A model generated the notes under the pieces. It saw only the letters and a list, made by a program, of their open reading frames with translations, did no database searches and was not told the origin of the DNA. Made by a program: the position numbers and the translations under genes. This document shows, one piece after another, positions 18,676-26,834 of a DNA stretch of 64,000 nt. Source of the DNA: SB11 sp037968475 (GTDB lineage: Bacteria > Bacteroidota > Bacteroidia > UBA8524). The stretch spans positions 24,385 to 88,384 of the forward strand of contig JBBKVO010000021.1 in the NCBI GenBank assembly GCA_037968475.1. The letters run 5' to 3'. Positions within the stretch are counted from its first letter, which is position 1. Each line of letters begins with the position of its first letter.

Positions 18676-21519
18676 ATGAGTACCGAAAATCCTGCAATTG
18701 AAGAGGGTGTGCTAGAGGTGATAGGCGCGCGCGAGCACAACCTTAAAAATATAGATGTTACCCTGCCCCGCAATCAGCTGGTGGTAGTTACAGGCCTTAG
18801 CGGCAGTGGCAAATCGTCGCTGGCGTTTGATACTATATATGCCGAAGGGCAACGCCGCTACATGGAGAGTTTTAGTGCCTACGCTCGCCAATTTATTGGC
18901 GATATGGAACGCCCCGATGTAGATAAAATTAACGGCCTTAGCCCCGTTATCAGTATCGAGCAAAAAACGGTAAGCCGCAACCCGCGCAGTACGGTGGGTA
19001 CAATTACTGAGATATACGATTTCCTTCGTCTTTTATACGCCCGTGTAGGCGAAGCATACAGCTACGAGACGGGCGAAAAAATGGTGCGCTTTAGCGAAGA
19101 CCAAATAAAAGACCGCATACTAGAGCAATTTAGAGGCAAAAAAATACTGCTGCTTGCCCCCGTGGTAAAAGGCCGCAAAGGGCACTACCGCGAGTTGTTT
19201 GAGCAATTGCGCAAGCAAGGTTATGCCAAAGTGCGTGTGGATGGCGAGATAATGGAGATTGCGCCCAAAATGCAGCTTGATCGTTATAAGATACACGATA
19301 TAGAGGTGGTGATAGACCGCATGGAACCCGATGATAAATCGGCGTTTCGTATATCGCAAAGTTTGCAAGCGGGCATGAAGGCCGGCAAAGGCTTGGTGTT
19401 GGTATTTGATGTGGAAACCGAAAGTTATTTCCACTTTAGTAAATACCTTATGGATCCAGCCTCGGGCATTTCATACGACGAGCCACAGCCCAACAGCTTC
19501 TCGTTCAACAGTCCCTACGGATATTGCCCCAATTGCGAAGGTTTAGGCTCTGTTACCGAAGTCGATGTCAGCTTTATCATTCCTGATGATAACCTAAGCA
19601 TCAACCGTGGTGGTATAGCTCCATTGGGCGATGTCCGCGAAAACTGGACGTTCCAACAATTGCGCGCTATAGCCAAAAAATTCAAATTCAGCCTTGCCGA
19701 TCCTATTAAAAAAATCCCTCAAGAAGCATTAGAGATAATACTACAAGGCAGTGGCGAAGACACCTTTGAAGTTCCCTACGAGTATAGCAGTGGTGCAAAA
19801 CAAACCTACCAAAGCAAATTTGAGGGGATTATCCCCATGTTGGGTCGCCACTACCAAGAAAAATCGTACGATGCCATATACCGTTGGGCTGAGGAATATA
19901 TGACCGAAAGCACCTGCCCTACTTGCGAGGGTGCACGGTTGCGCAAAGAATCGCTGCATTTTATTATCGACGGGAAAAATATTTCAGAACTAAGCCGAAT
20001 GAATATTGGCGAACTGAAAGAATGGTTTGTGGGGGTAGAAACCCGACTAAACGACCGCCAAAATATAATAGCTACCGAAATATTAAAAGAAATACGCAAC
20101 CGTATAGATTTTCTGTTGGATGTGGGTTTGGATTACCTCACCCTCAATAGTCCAAGTAAAATACTAAGCGGCGGCGAAGCCCAGCGCATACGTTTGGCCA
20201 CCCAAATAGGCTCGCAGCTTACAGGTGTGTTGTACATATTGGATGAACCCAGTATTGGCCTGCACCAACGCGATAACGTTAAGCTGATAAACTCACTAAA
20301 AAACCTGCGCGATATTGGCAACAGCGTTATTGTGGTAGAGCACGATAAAGATATGATTATCAACGCCGACTATGTGATTGATGTAGGCCCTGGCGCGGGT
20401 ATACACGGCGGTCGAATTGTAGCCGAAGGCACTTACGAAGAATTTAAAAAACAAAACAGCATTACCGCCCAATACATTAGCGGCGAGCGTAAAATAGAAG
20501 TCCCCCAAAAGCGCAACAAAGGCAACGGCAATAAGCTAAGTCTAAAAGGTGCAACAGGCAATAACCTAAAAAATGTTGACGTTGATTTTCCACTCGGTAC
20601 TTTTACTTGTGTAACAGGTGTATCAGGCGGCGGAAAATCGAGTTTAATAACCGAAACTTTATACCCCATATTAAAACACCACGTTTATAACTCACACCAA
20701 AAACCTTTACCCTACAAAAGCATAAAAGGTTTGGAGCATATAGATAAGGTGATAGAGATTGACCAAAGCCCTATTGGTCGCACTCCGCGAAGTAATCCAT
20801 CTACCTACGTGGGTGTTTTTCAGGATATACGCAATTTATTTACCCAATTGCCCGAAGCTAAAATACGCGGTTATAAACCCGGTAGGTTTAGTTTTAATGT
20901 TAAGGGCGGACGTTGCGAAACCTGCAAGGGTGGCGGTATGCGTCTTATAGAAATGAATTTTTTACCCGATGTGTACGTACAGTGCGAAGAATGCTACGGT
21001 AAACGATACAACCGCGAAACATTGGAAGTACGTTATAAGGGTAAATCGATAAGCGATGTGCTGGATATGAGTATTGAACAAGCCTGCGAGTTTTTTGAAG
21101 GCGTGCCTTTTATACTGCGTAAAATACAAACCATGAAGGATGTGGGTTTGGGTTATGTTACTTTAGGGCAAAGCAGCACTACACTTAGCGGTGGCGAGGC
21201 ACAACGTGTGAAACTGGCTACCGAGCTGAGTAAAAAAGACACTGGTAATACTTTTTATATTTTAGATGAACCTACCACAGGCCTGCATTTTGAAGATGTC
21301 CGCATATTGCTGGATGTACTGTACAAGCTGGTGGAGCGCGGAAATACTGTATTGGTGATAGAGCACAACCTTGATGTAATAAAAGTAGCCGACTATATTA
21401 TTGACCTTGGCCCCGAAGGTGGACACCGTGGCGGTGAAGTAGTAGCAACTGGCACGCCCGAACAAATAGTGAAGGTGAAAGAAAGCTACACAGGTTTGTT
21501 TTTGAAGGAGGAGCTTTAG
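18676..21519 (+). CDS. uvrA: UvrABC excinuclease subunit A
   Basis: 947 residues, the normal length for UvrA. Both ABC ATPase modules are intact: Walker A GLSGSGKSS near residue 40 and GVSGGGKSS near 655, two LSGGEAQR signatures, and Walker B regions ILDEPSIGLH and ILDEPTTGLH. Zinc-binding cysteine pairs CPNCEG, CPTCEG, CETCKGGG and CEECYG are present. It recognises DNA lesions as a dimer and loads UvrB in nucleotide excision repair in the cytosol. It is transcribed alone; a transposase unit follows closely. Confidence 0.97.
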   Translation: MSTENPAIEEGVLEVIGAREHNLKNIDVTLPRNQLVVVTGLSGSGKSSLAFDTIYAEGQRRYMESFSAYARQFIGDMERPDVDKINGLSPVISIEQKTVSRNPRSTVGTITEIYDFLRLLYARVGEAYSYETGEKMVRFSEDQIKDRILEQFRGKKILLLAPVVKGRKGHYRELFEQLRKQGYAKVRVDGEIMEIAPKMQLDRYKIHDIEVVIDRMEPDDKSAFRISQSLQAGMKAGKGLVLVFDVETESYFHFSKYLMDPASGISYDEPQPNSFSFNSPYGYCPNCEGLGSVTEVDVSFIIPDDNLSINRGGIAPLGDVRENWTFQQLRAIAKKFKFSLADPIKKIPQEALEIILQGSGEDTFEVPYEYSSGAKQTYQSKFEGIIPMLGRHYQEKSYDAIYRWAEEYMTESTCPTCEGARLRKESLHFIIDGKNISELSRMNIGELKEWFVGVETRLNDRQNIIATEILKEIRNRIDFLLDVGLDYLTLNSPSKILSGGEAQRIRLATQIGSQLTGVLYILDEPSIGLHQRDNVKLINSLKNLRDIGNSVIVVEHDKDMIINADYVIDVGPGAGIHGGRIVAEGTYEEFKKQNSITAQYISGERKIEVPQKRNKGNGNKLSLKGATGNNLKNVDVDFPLGTFTCVTGVSGGGKSSLITETLYPILKHHVYNSHQKPLPYKSIKGLEHIDKVIEIDQSPIGRTPRSNPSTYVGVFQDIRNLFTQLPEAKIRGYKPGRFSFNVKGGRCETCKGGGMRLIEMNFLPDVYVQCEECYGKRYNRETLEVRYKGKSISDVLDMSIEQACEFFEGVPFILRKIQTMKDVGLGYVTLGQSSTTLSGGEAQRVKLATELSKKDTGNTFYILDEPTTGLHFEDVRILLDVLYKLVERGNTVLVIEHNLDVIKVADYIIDLGPEGGHRGGEVVATGTPEQIVKVKESYTGLFLKEEL

Positions 21520-21523
21520 CCGC

Positions 21524-21566
21524 TTTTCATATTTGTCAAATTTTAGAAATTTGACAAATGTGGAAA
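21524..21566. repeat. Left flanking hairpin of the RAYT
   Basis: CATATTTGTCAAATTT, TAG, AAATTTGACAAATGTG: a near-perfect palindrome five bases after the uvrA stop. It may also act as the uvrA terminator. Confidence 0.75.
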
Positions 21567-21591
21567 GCTGTAATATACTTAACATTGCTTT

Positions 21592-22221
21592 ATGGCAAAA
21601 ACATCCCACTATACTACTCAACTTACAGAGGGTAATTTCTATCATATTTATAACCGTGCTGTTGGTAGTGATTTATTATTTAAAACTGAGGATAATTACC
21701 AATACTTTCTTAAAAAATACCAAGAGTATATTAATGACTTTGCTGACACCTACGCGTATTGTTTGCTAGGTAATCATTTCCATTTGTTAATACGCGTTAA
21801 GGATGAACTCCCAAGTCCAAGTTCATATTTGACAAGTTTTGAAAACTTGTCAAATATGAACAACCACCAAATTATTAGCAAACAATTCAAAAACTTATTT
21901 ATTGCTTACTCAAAGGCCTTCAACAAGCAGCAAAACAGAAACGGCACTCTTTTTCAAACTCCATTTAAACGTTGTGTGGTTGATAATAACATTTATTTTA
22001 CCCGATTAATCTATTACATCCATGCCAACCCGCAAACACATTGCATTTGTGATGACTTTACAGAATATAAATGGAGTTCATATGGCTCAATATTATCTGA
22101 AAAAATAAGCAATCTAAAACGTAAAAAAGTAGTTGATTGGTTTTATGGAAAAGAAGGCTTTATCAATTTTCATAAAGAAAATCAAAAACTAAGTGAAATT
22201 GAGTATTTGATGATTGAATAA
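21592..22221 (+). CDS. REP-associated tyrosine transposase (Y1_Tnp/TnpA_REP family)
   Basis: 209 residues. The HUH metal-binding motif is NHFHLLI (His62, His64) and the catalytic tyrosine lies in the conserved RLIYYIHANP segment (Tyr141/142). FNKQQNRNGTLFQTPFKR is the usual family core. Such enzymes cut single-stranded DNA next to hairpins and are thought to spread REP-like repeats; most are single-copy and domesticated. An unusual feature is a perfect 20-pair inverted repeat inside the gene at 21821-21861, translated as residues 77-90, in the loop that varies between homologues. The gene appears intact. Confidence 0.9.
   Translation: MAKTSHYTTQLTEGNFYHIYNRAVGSDLLFKTEDNYQYFLKKYQEYINDFADTYAYCLLGNHFHLLIRVKDELPSPSSYLTSFENLSNMNNHQIISKQFKNLFIAYSKAFNKQQNRNGTLFQTPFKRCVVDNNIYFTRLIYYIHANPQTHCICDDFTEYKWSSYGSILSEKISNLKRKKVVDWFYGKEGFINFHKENQKLSEIEYLMIE
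21821..21861. repeat. Perfect inverted repeat inside the transposase gene
   Basis: GTTCATATTTGACAAGTTTT, one G, then its exact complement. The core is related to the flanking hairpins (TTGACAA/TTGTCAA arms). It keeps the reading frame. Confidence 0.9.
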
Positions 22222-22239
22222 TAAAAAGGGGTATCCATT

Positions 22240-22286
22240 CATTTCCATATTTGTCAAATTTTAGAAATTTGACAAATATGGAAATG
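22240..22286. repeat. Right flanking hairpin of the RAYT
   Basis: CATTTCCATATTTGTCAAAT continues to a perfect 22-pair stem with loop TAG, 18 bases after the transposase stop. A smaller inverted repeat (GAAATGAC/GTCATTTC) overlaps its right side. Confidence 0.85.
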
Positions 22287-22523
22287 ACACAGGGTCATTT
22301 CACCCAACAACAATAGTGGTGATACGCTCACAAATTTTGGGCTATACCACTCTTACACACTTATAAGCAGCTATTTACCTTTGCTCTATCAAACTGCTAT
22401 ACACGTTTTAGCAGTTAAAAACAATACATACCGCAGGTAAAATAATAATACCGCCGTCTAGATAAATCAACCTAGATAGGCTACACCTAAATAGTAGTAT
22501 TGCCATAAGAAATAGTTGCCCAA

Positions 22524-22979
22524 ATGACTCGTAAAATCGTATACATATCCCTAATAGTGCTAAGTTTGTTAGCTACATCGTGCAGTAAATCCGATGAATC
22601 TATAGAACCTACAACTAACACAACGCAAAACACTTGGGTAAACTATTCACTTAGTCCTGAGAATGCCTCAATACCCTACGATATTCAATATTTAAGTAAT
22701 AAAGGCATACAAACTATATACAACTACACAGGTAATTTTACAGCTCGAGTGCCCGTTTTACGTTTCGATTCGGCAGGTACTACCTACACCCGCACATTAT
22801 TAAGCATAAAAACAAAAGGCAGCGATGCTTTAGTTGCCCCCAGTATTAATGCTGAAATGAAAATAGTATCAGATAATGGGTTTATTATTGCCGAAGTACA
22901 CCGCAATTCTTCTGATTGTGGATTCACCGACCGTAAAATAGCCGAAGTTCGCCCACTATCATGGTTTGACATAAAATAA
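22524..22979 (+). CDS. Hypothetical small lipoprotein
   Basis: 151 residues with a lipoprotein signal (IVLSLLATSC, Cys20). The mature part is mostly beta-strand-like and ends with IAEVRPLSWFDIK. I recognise no family. A degraded duplicate of its last two thirds lies about 1.25 kb downstream at 23940, so this copy is the functional one. A terminator hairpin follows the stop immediately. Confidence 0.8.
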   Translation: MTRKIVYISLIVLSLLATSCSKSDESIEPTTNTTQNTWVNYSLSPENASIPYDIQYLSNKGIQTIYNYTGNFTARVPVLRFDSAGTTYTRTLLSIKTKGSDALVAPSINAEMKIVSDNGFIIAEVHRNSSDCGFTDRKIAEVRPLSWFDIK

Positions 22980-22980
22980 A

Positions 22981-23004
22981 AAAGACCACTATCGCGGCCT
23001 TTTT
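22981..23004 (+). terminator. Terminator after the small lipoprotein gene
   Basis: AAAGACCACTATCGCGGCCTTTTT is an imperfect hairpin with a T-run. The duplicate at 24226 has the same hairpin with perfect pairing. Confidence 0.65.
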
Positions 23005-23036
23005 ATCTCTTATCACTAAACGTTTTCTCAATAGGT

Positions 23037-23453
23037 TTATAAACCTTTATAAATATTCCAAACCCAATTAACTATAATAAGCAATATCAAAGGGATGGCC
23101 AGTTGTTTTTTCTTAAGTTTTTTTTCAGCTTTTATATAAAACAAAAGAAGGGTTTCCTTTTTTTTAGAAACATCATAAAGCAACCAAAAAGGCAGTATTA
23201 ACAGCACCACAGCTAGCACAAGCCCCAAAGGGTTAATAGCTATTGCATTAAAAAAATCACCTTTTACAATTGATAATAATGAACGAGTTGAACCACATGC
23301 TGGGCAGGGTAAACTTGTAGTATTTTTTATCACACAAACAGTTATACCATCAATATTGGTAGTATGTTGTATATAATTAATAAATATCCATACATACCCT
23401 ACTAAGCAAGCGGCTAAAAACAATAAGTAAAACCTGCTTTTACTTAAAATCAC
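23037..23453 (-). CDS. DUF2752 membrane protein
   Basis: 138 residues starting at a GTG that follows the TAG stop of the TM2 gene with no gap. The diagnostic motif is LPCPACGSTRS (CPxCGxTR) between the first two membrane helices. Three or four helices are visible (about 8-26, 74-96, 118-135). DUF2752 proteins are inner-membrane proteins of unknown biochemical role that often accompany TM2-domain genes, as here, so the two probably form a complex. Confidence 0.85.
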   Translation of the reverse strand: MILSKSRFYLLFLAACLVGYVWIFINYIQHTTNIDGITVCVIKNTTSLPCPACGSTRSLLSIVKGDFFNAIAINPLGLVLAVVLLILPFWLLYDVSKKKETLLLFYIKAEKKLKKKQLAIPLILLIIVNWVWNIYKGL

Positions 23454-23792
23454 CTAGAATAGAAACTGCTGTAACTTTTCCATATTTTTATCGCGGGTGG
23501 CTTTTTGTATCATAAAAATATCAACAATAGCCCAAATGCCTAAACCACCGCAGGTAAGCAATTTACCTATGCCTAAACCGGTATCACCAATCATAAACCT
23601 ATCGATACCCAAGCCACCTGCCAAGATAGAAACTATCAAACTCGTTTGTGGGTCTTTTAAAGAAATGGTTTGTATCATACCCCATTTAGCTTCATCCACA
23701 TTTAAAAGTCTCTCTCTGATTTGGTTAATTTGTAAGCTTTCAAAATACTTTGAGTTAGCCATCAAATACATATCAACTTTTTGTGCATCCAT
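23454..23792 (-). CDS. TM2-domain membrane protein
   Basis: 112 residues. The C-terminal half is a TM2 domain with two helices joined by a short turn: IVSILAGGLGIDRFMIGDTG and then IGKLLTCGGLGIWAIVDIF. The N-terminal ~45 residues are soluble and helical, as in other bacterial TM2 proteins. It is the first gene of a two-gene operon with DUF2752. The function is unknown; membrane regulation or scaffolding is a guess. Confidence 0.87.
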   Translation of the reverse strand: MDAQKVDMYLMANSKYFESLQINQIRERLLNVDEAKWGMIQTISLKDPQTSLIVSILAGGLGIDRFMIGDTGLGIGKLLTCGGLGIWAIVDIFMIQKATRDKNMEKLQQFLF

Positions 23793-23939
23793 AGTAATTT
23801 TTTTAAATAATTGTGTTTATAAATTAATCTTTTAATGCTAAAGTATTATTCCTTTAGCAATTCAATCATAACACTTTTATTTTAAACTTAATACTATTAT
23901 TTCTTTTCCTAAAAAAAATAATACCCGCCCTATATATAG

Positions 23940-24225
23940 TATTTAAGCAATAAAGGCATACAAACTATATACAAATACACAGGTAATTTTACAGCTCGAG
24001 TGCCCGTTTTACGTTTCGACTTGGCGGGTACTACCTACACCCGCACATTATTAAGCATAAAACAAAAGGTAGCGATGCTTTAGTTGCCCCAAGTATTAAT
24101 GATGAAATAAAAATAGTATCAGATAATTTATTATTGCCGAAGTACACCGCAACTCTTCTGATTGTGGATTCACCGACCGTAAAATAGCAGAAGTTCGTCC
24201 ACTATCGTGGTTTAATATTAAATAA
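23940..24225 (+). pseudogene. Decayed partial duplicate of the small lipoprotein gene
   Basis: This stretch aligns with bases 22689-22979 of the intact gene, including TTTACAGCTCGAGTGCCCGT, but lacks the start and signal region. It has a one-base deletion (AGCATAAAACAAAAGG for AGCATAAAAACAAAAGG) and a four-base deletion (GATAATTTATT for GATAATGGGTTTATT), so the frame is broken. The 3' end with its stop and terminator is preserved. It is a remnant of a tandem duplication, now separated from its source by the TM2/DUF2752 genes. Confidence 0.9.
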
Positions 24226-24226
24226 A

Positions 24227-24250
24227 AAAGGCCGCTATAGCGGCCTTTTG
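24227..24250 (+). terminator. Terminator of the duplicated copy
   Basis: AAAAGGCCGCTATAGCGGCC followed by TTTT is a perfect palindrome, better paired than the one after the intact gene. It may now serve the converging gene at 24285 too. Confidence 0.7.
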
Positions 24251-24284
24251 CTCAATATAAAATATATTCTTTTTACGTTAATGG

Positions 24285-24899
24285 CTACGCCATAACCACA
24301 TTTTCTAATGAAAATTTAAGCGGTTCATTCTTTGAGCCACCGCCCGTCATTAGTATATCAGCGGATAAAATACCATAAAGAGAAAGCTCAGTATTTATTT
24401 GGTTAATAATAGCTGAATTCAGTATATCACCTTCATTAATTTCAGAAACCACACCAATCCAAATAGTCGGTTTAAATTCAAACACAGCTTTTTGAGCAGG
24501 AACAACATTTGTTTTTACTGCCAACAATTTACCATTTTTATAAATATTTGCATTAATACTTCCCGCTTGCAATTGGTTAGCAACCTGTATTTCATTGGCA
24601 TTAGTAGCAGTGCTTGCATAATCCAGTACTAAACCTGTAGGGTGTTCTTTTGCCTCGTACACTTGTCCGTGTTCAGCTTCAATTTGCTGAGTAAAATTTC
24701 CAAAACTATCCTCAACATTAGCAGTATAGTCCATTGGAAAAACAAATGGGTGATTATCATTTCTTCCACAGTTTTTTATCACCTTCCATGCCACTGCTAT
24801 TTCACCAAAATCAATAGCCACGTTTTGCTGGAAAATTACTACGCTTGAATTATTTTGATCGTTAGATTGATTGATAAAATTTAATTTAATGTCAGACAT
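24285..24899 (-). CDS. Conserved hypothetical protein
   Basis: 204 residues, cytosolic by composition, with no signal peptide or membrane helix. It opens with MSDIKLNFINQSND and contains VAWKVIKNCG, FKPTIWIGV and a C-terminal LENVVMA. The pattern suggests beta-rich folding, and I believe similar proteins occur in other bacteria, but I cannot name the family or a reaction. It is convergent with the duplicated terminator and divergent from elbB. Confidence 0.75.
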   Translation of the reverse strand: MSDIKLNFINQSNDQNNSSVVIFQQNVAIDFGEIAVAWKVIKNCGRNDNHPFVFPMDYTANVEDSFGNFTQQIEAEHGQVYEAKEHPTGLVLDYASTATNANEIQVANQLQAGSINANIYKNGKLLAVKTNVVPAQKAVFEFKPTIWIGVVSEINEGDILNSAIINQINTELSLYGILSADILMTGGGSKNEPLKFSLENVVMA

Positions 24900-24975
24900 A
24901 ATTGTTAGTATTTATTTTCGCAAATATTAACAAAATTTCCCATAATAAAATAAGAGACTCTTCAACAAAAGCTAA

Positions 24976-25007
24976 TTTGCAACTCACCTGCAAGCCCCTT
25001 ATATTTG
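24976..25007 (+). promoter_or_regulatory. Promoter of elbB
   Basis: TTTG at 24976-24979 and TATATTTG at 25000-25007 are separated by 20 bases. This is a near-ideal Bacteroidota promoter (-33 TTTG, -7 TAnnTTTG) 39 bases before the ATG. Confidence 0.7.
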
Positions 25008-25046
25008 GCTATTAAATAGCTACTAACTCCATAAACTGAAAACACA

Positions 25047-25730
25047 ATGAAAATAGGCGTTTTACTTTCGGGCAATGGCGTGTACGATGGTTCAGAAATA
25101 CACGAGGCCGTACTAAGTATGCTTGCCATTGATGAGGCAGGTGCCGAATGGATTTGCCTTGCACCCAACTACTACCAACACCACGTAATAAACCATACCA
25201 ACGGCGAAGAAATGCCCGAAACCCGCAATATACTTGTTGAGGCGGCACGTATTGCGCGTGGCAACATAAAAAATATTGATGGTTTTGACATTAACGAGAT
25301 TGACGGCTTGGTGATGCCCGGTGGTTTTGGTGCAGCAAAAAACTTTAGCCAATGGGCTTTTGAAGGAGTTAAAGGAGATGTAAACCCCATTGTAAAAGAC
25401 TTTTTATTACGTGTGATAGAGGCAGGAAAGCCTATTGCTGCTTTATGCGTATCACCCGTTGTATTGGCAAAAACACTTGAAGGCAGTGGCAAACACCCTA
25501 AACTTACGCTGGGTACAGATAAAGACTCTTCACCCTACGACATTAAAGCGGATAGCGAAGGCATAGCAACTATGGGTGCGCAACCCCAAATGAAAACCAT
25601 TAACGAGATTATGGTTGACGAGGAAAATAAAATTGTTTCTGCACCTTGCTACATGATGGAGGTAAGCATAAAACAAGTACGAGCCAACGCTAAAATGGCT
25701 ATTGATAAAATGATAGAAATGATTGGGTAA
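25047..25730 (+). CDS. elbB: ElbB-type DJ-1/PfpI family glyoxalase
   Basis: 227 residues, the usual length of ElbB. The N-terminus MKIGVLLSGNGVYDGSEIHE and the ALCVSPVVLAK segment with the nucleophilic cysteine are characteristic of this branch of the DJ-1 superfamily, as is LVMPGGFGAAKN. E. coli ElbB has weak glyoxalase activity and has been linked to isoprenoid synthesis; its physiological role remains unsettled. It is cytosolic. Two small HAD-like genes follow on the same strand, 50 bases away, and may be cotranscribed. Confidence 0.92.
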   Translation: MKIGVLLSGNGVYDGSEIHEAVLSMLAIDEAGAEWICLAPNYYQHHVINHTNGEEMPETRNILVEAARIARGNIKNIDGFDINEIDGLVMPGGFGAAKNFSQWAFEGVKGDVNPIVKDFLLRVIEAGKPIAALCVSPVVLAKTLEGSGKHPKLTLGTDKDSSPYDIKADSEGIATMGAQPQMKTINEIMVDEENKIVSAPCYMMEVSIKQVRANAKMAIDKMIEMIG

Positions 25731-25780
25731 TAGCTTGACATAATAACTTAAAACGGTAAACAGAAAACTTAAAATTTGAT

Positions 25781-26158
25781 ATGAAGATAGCGATAGATTT
25801 TGACGGAGTATTGCACGGATACAGCAAAGGCTACCAAGACGGAGAAATATACGACCCACCGGTACCGGGTACTGCCGAAGCCATGAAAAAAATGAAAGAG
25901 CAAGGCCACTACCTATACATTTTCACCACCCGCACCAATAAAATTTTCAAGAAAAAGGGCGATGTAAAAGATGAAAAATACCAAGAAAACCAAATAAAAG
26001 AGTGGATGGCTAAATACGACATTCCCTACGATAAAATTTGGACGTTTGGCAAGCCCATGGCCGATTTGTTTATAGACGACCGAGCTATAAATTTTGCGGG
26101 TAATTGGGATGACACAGTAGAAACCGTTACCAACTTTAAAACATGGCTAGAAAAATAA
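25781..26158 (+). CDS. Small HAD-like hydrolase A
   Basis: 125 residues with a minimal HAD core: nucleophile motif IDFDGVLHG, Thr motif FTTRT, a conserved Lys (DKIWTFGKP) and acidic motif FIDDRAINF. No cap domain, so it probably acts on a phosphorylated macromolecule or a small exposed phosphate. It is paralogous to the next gene and shares with it an upstream leader (CTTAAAAC..GT.AACAGAAAAC), which suggests tandem duplication. Confidence 0.85.
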   Translation: MKIAIDFDGVLHGYSKGYQDGEIYDPPVPGTAEAMKKMKEQGHYLYIFTTRTNKIFKKKGDVKDEKYQENQIKEWMAKYDIPYDKIWTFGKPMADLFIDDRAINFAGNWDDTVETVTNFKTWLEK

Positions 26159-26219
26159 TTAGCTGATTTTTGATTTACAGAACTTAAAACTGTGAACAGA
26201 AAACTTAACACTAAACAAG

Positions 26220-26672
26220 ATGAAGATAGCCGTAGATTTTGACGGGACAATAGTAGAAAACAGATATCCCGCCATTGGCGAGGAAATGATATTTGCCTTT
26301 GCAACACTTGATGCTTTGCAGAAAAAAGGGCACCAACTGATATTGTGGACGTACCGCGTAGGTAAAGAACTAGACGAAGCAGTGGAATTTTGCCGAATAA
26401 ACGGGCTTGAATTTGAGGCGGTGAACTCCAATTATGAAGGAGAAGAATTTGATGCCGAAACTCCTCGAAAACTAAATGTAGATTGTTTTATTGATGATAG
26501 AAATGTGGGTGGATTTTTAGGCTGGGGAAAAGTATACCAACTAATATGTCCTGAAGATAGAAACAACTTTGAAAAAATGGTGTTAGACTACGATGCCCAC
26601 CACAACTACAATAAGTATAAAGGGTTAAAAAAACGCATTTTATACTCCCTCTCAAGCAGTAAAGGTTTATAA
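26220..26672 (+). CDS. Small HAD-like hydrolase B
   Basis: 150 residues with AVDFDGTIVE (nucleophile Asp), LWTYR, and CFIDDRNVGG motifs of a capless HAD phosphatase. Similar one-domain proteins are common in phages and Bacteroidota. Gene, motif spacing and 5' leader resemble the preceding HAD gene. The substrate is unknown. Confidence 0.85.
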   Translation: MKIAVDFDGTIVENRYPAIGEEMIFAFATLDALQKKGHQLILWTYRVGKELDEAVEFCRINGLEFEAVNSNYEGEEFDAETPRKLNVDCFIDDRNVGGFLGWGKVYQLICPEDRNNFEKMVLDYDAHHNYNKYKGLKKRILYSLSSSKGL

Positions 26673-26834
26673 AAGTATATTTTAAATCCATTACGCTTAT
26701 TTAAACACTAAAATTGCATTACACAAGGCTGTTCGTTGCCTGCCATTTTGGCTAACTACCTTTTTGGCATAAGGCTTGGATAGTTACTAAACCAATATTT
26801 TAACCATTCATTTCATAAAGTATAAGTACCACCC

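Larger units (their letters stand above)
21524..22286 (+). mobile_element. RAYT unit bounded by related hairpins
   Basis: A REP-associated tyrosine transposase gene framed on both sides by the same hairpin type: left 21524-21566 and right 22240-22286, both centred on TTTGTCAAATTTTAGAAATT plus its completion. The right hairpin has a perfect 22-pair stem with a TAG loop. No target-site duplication is apparent. The unit sits directly after uvrA. Confidence 0.75.
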
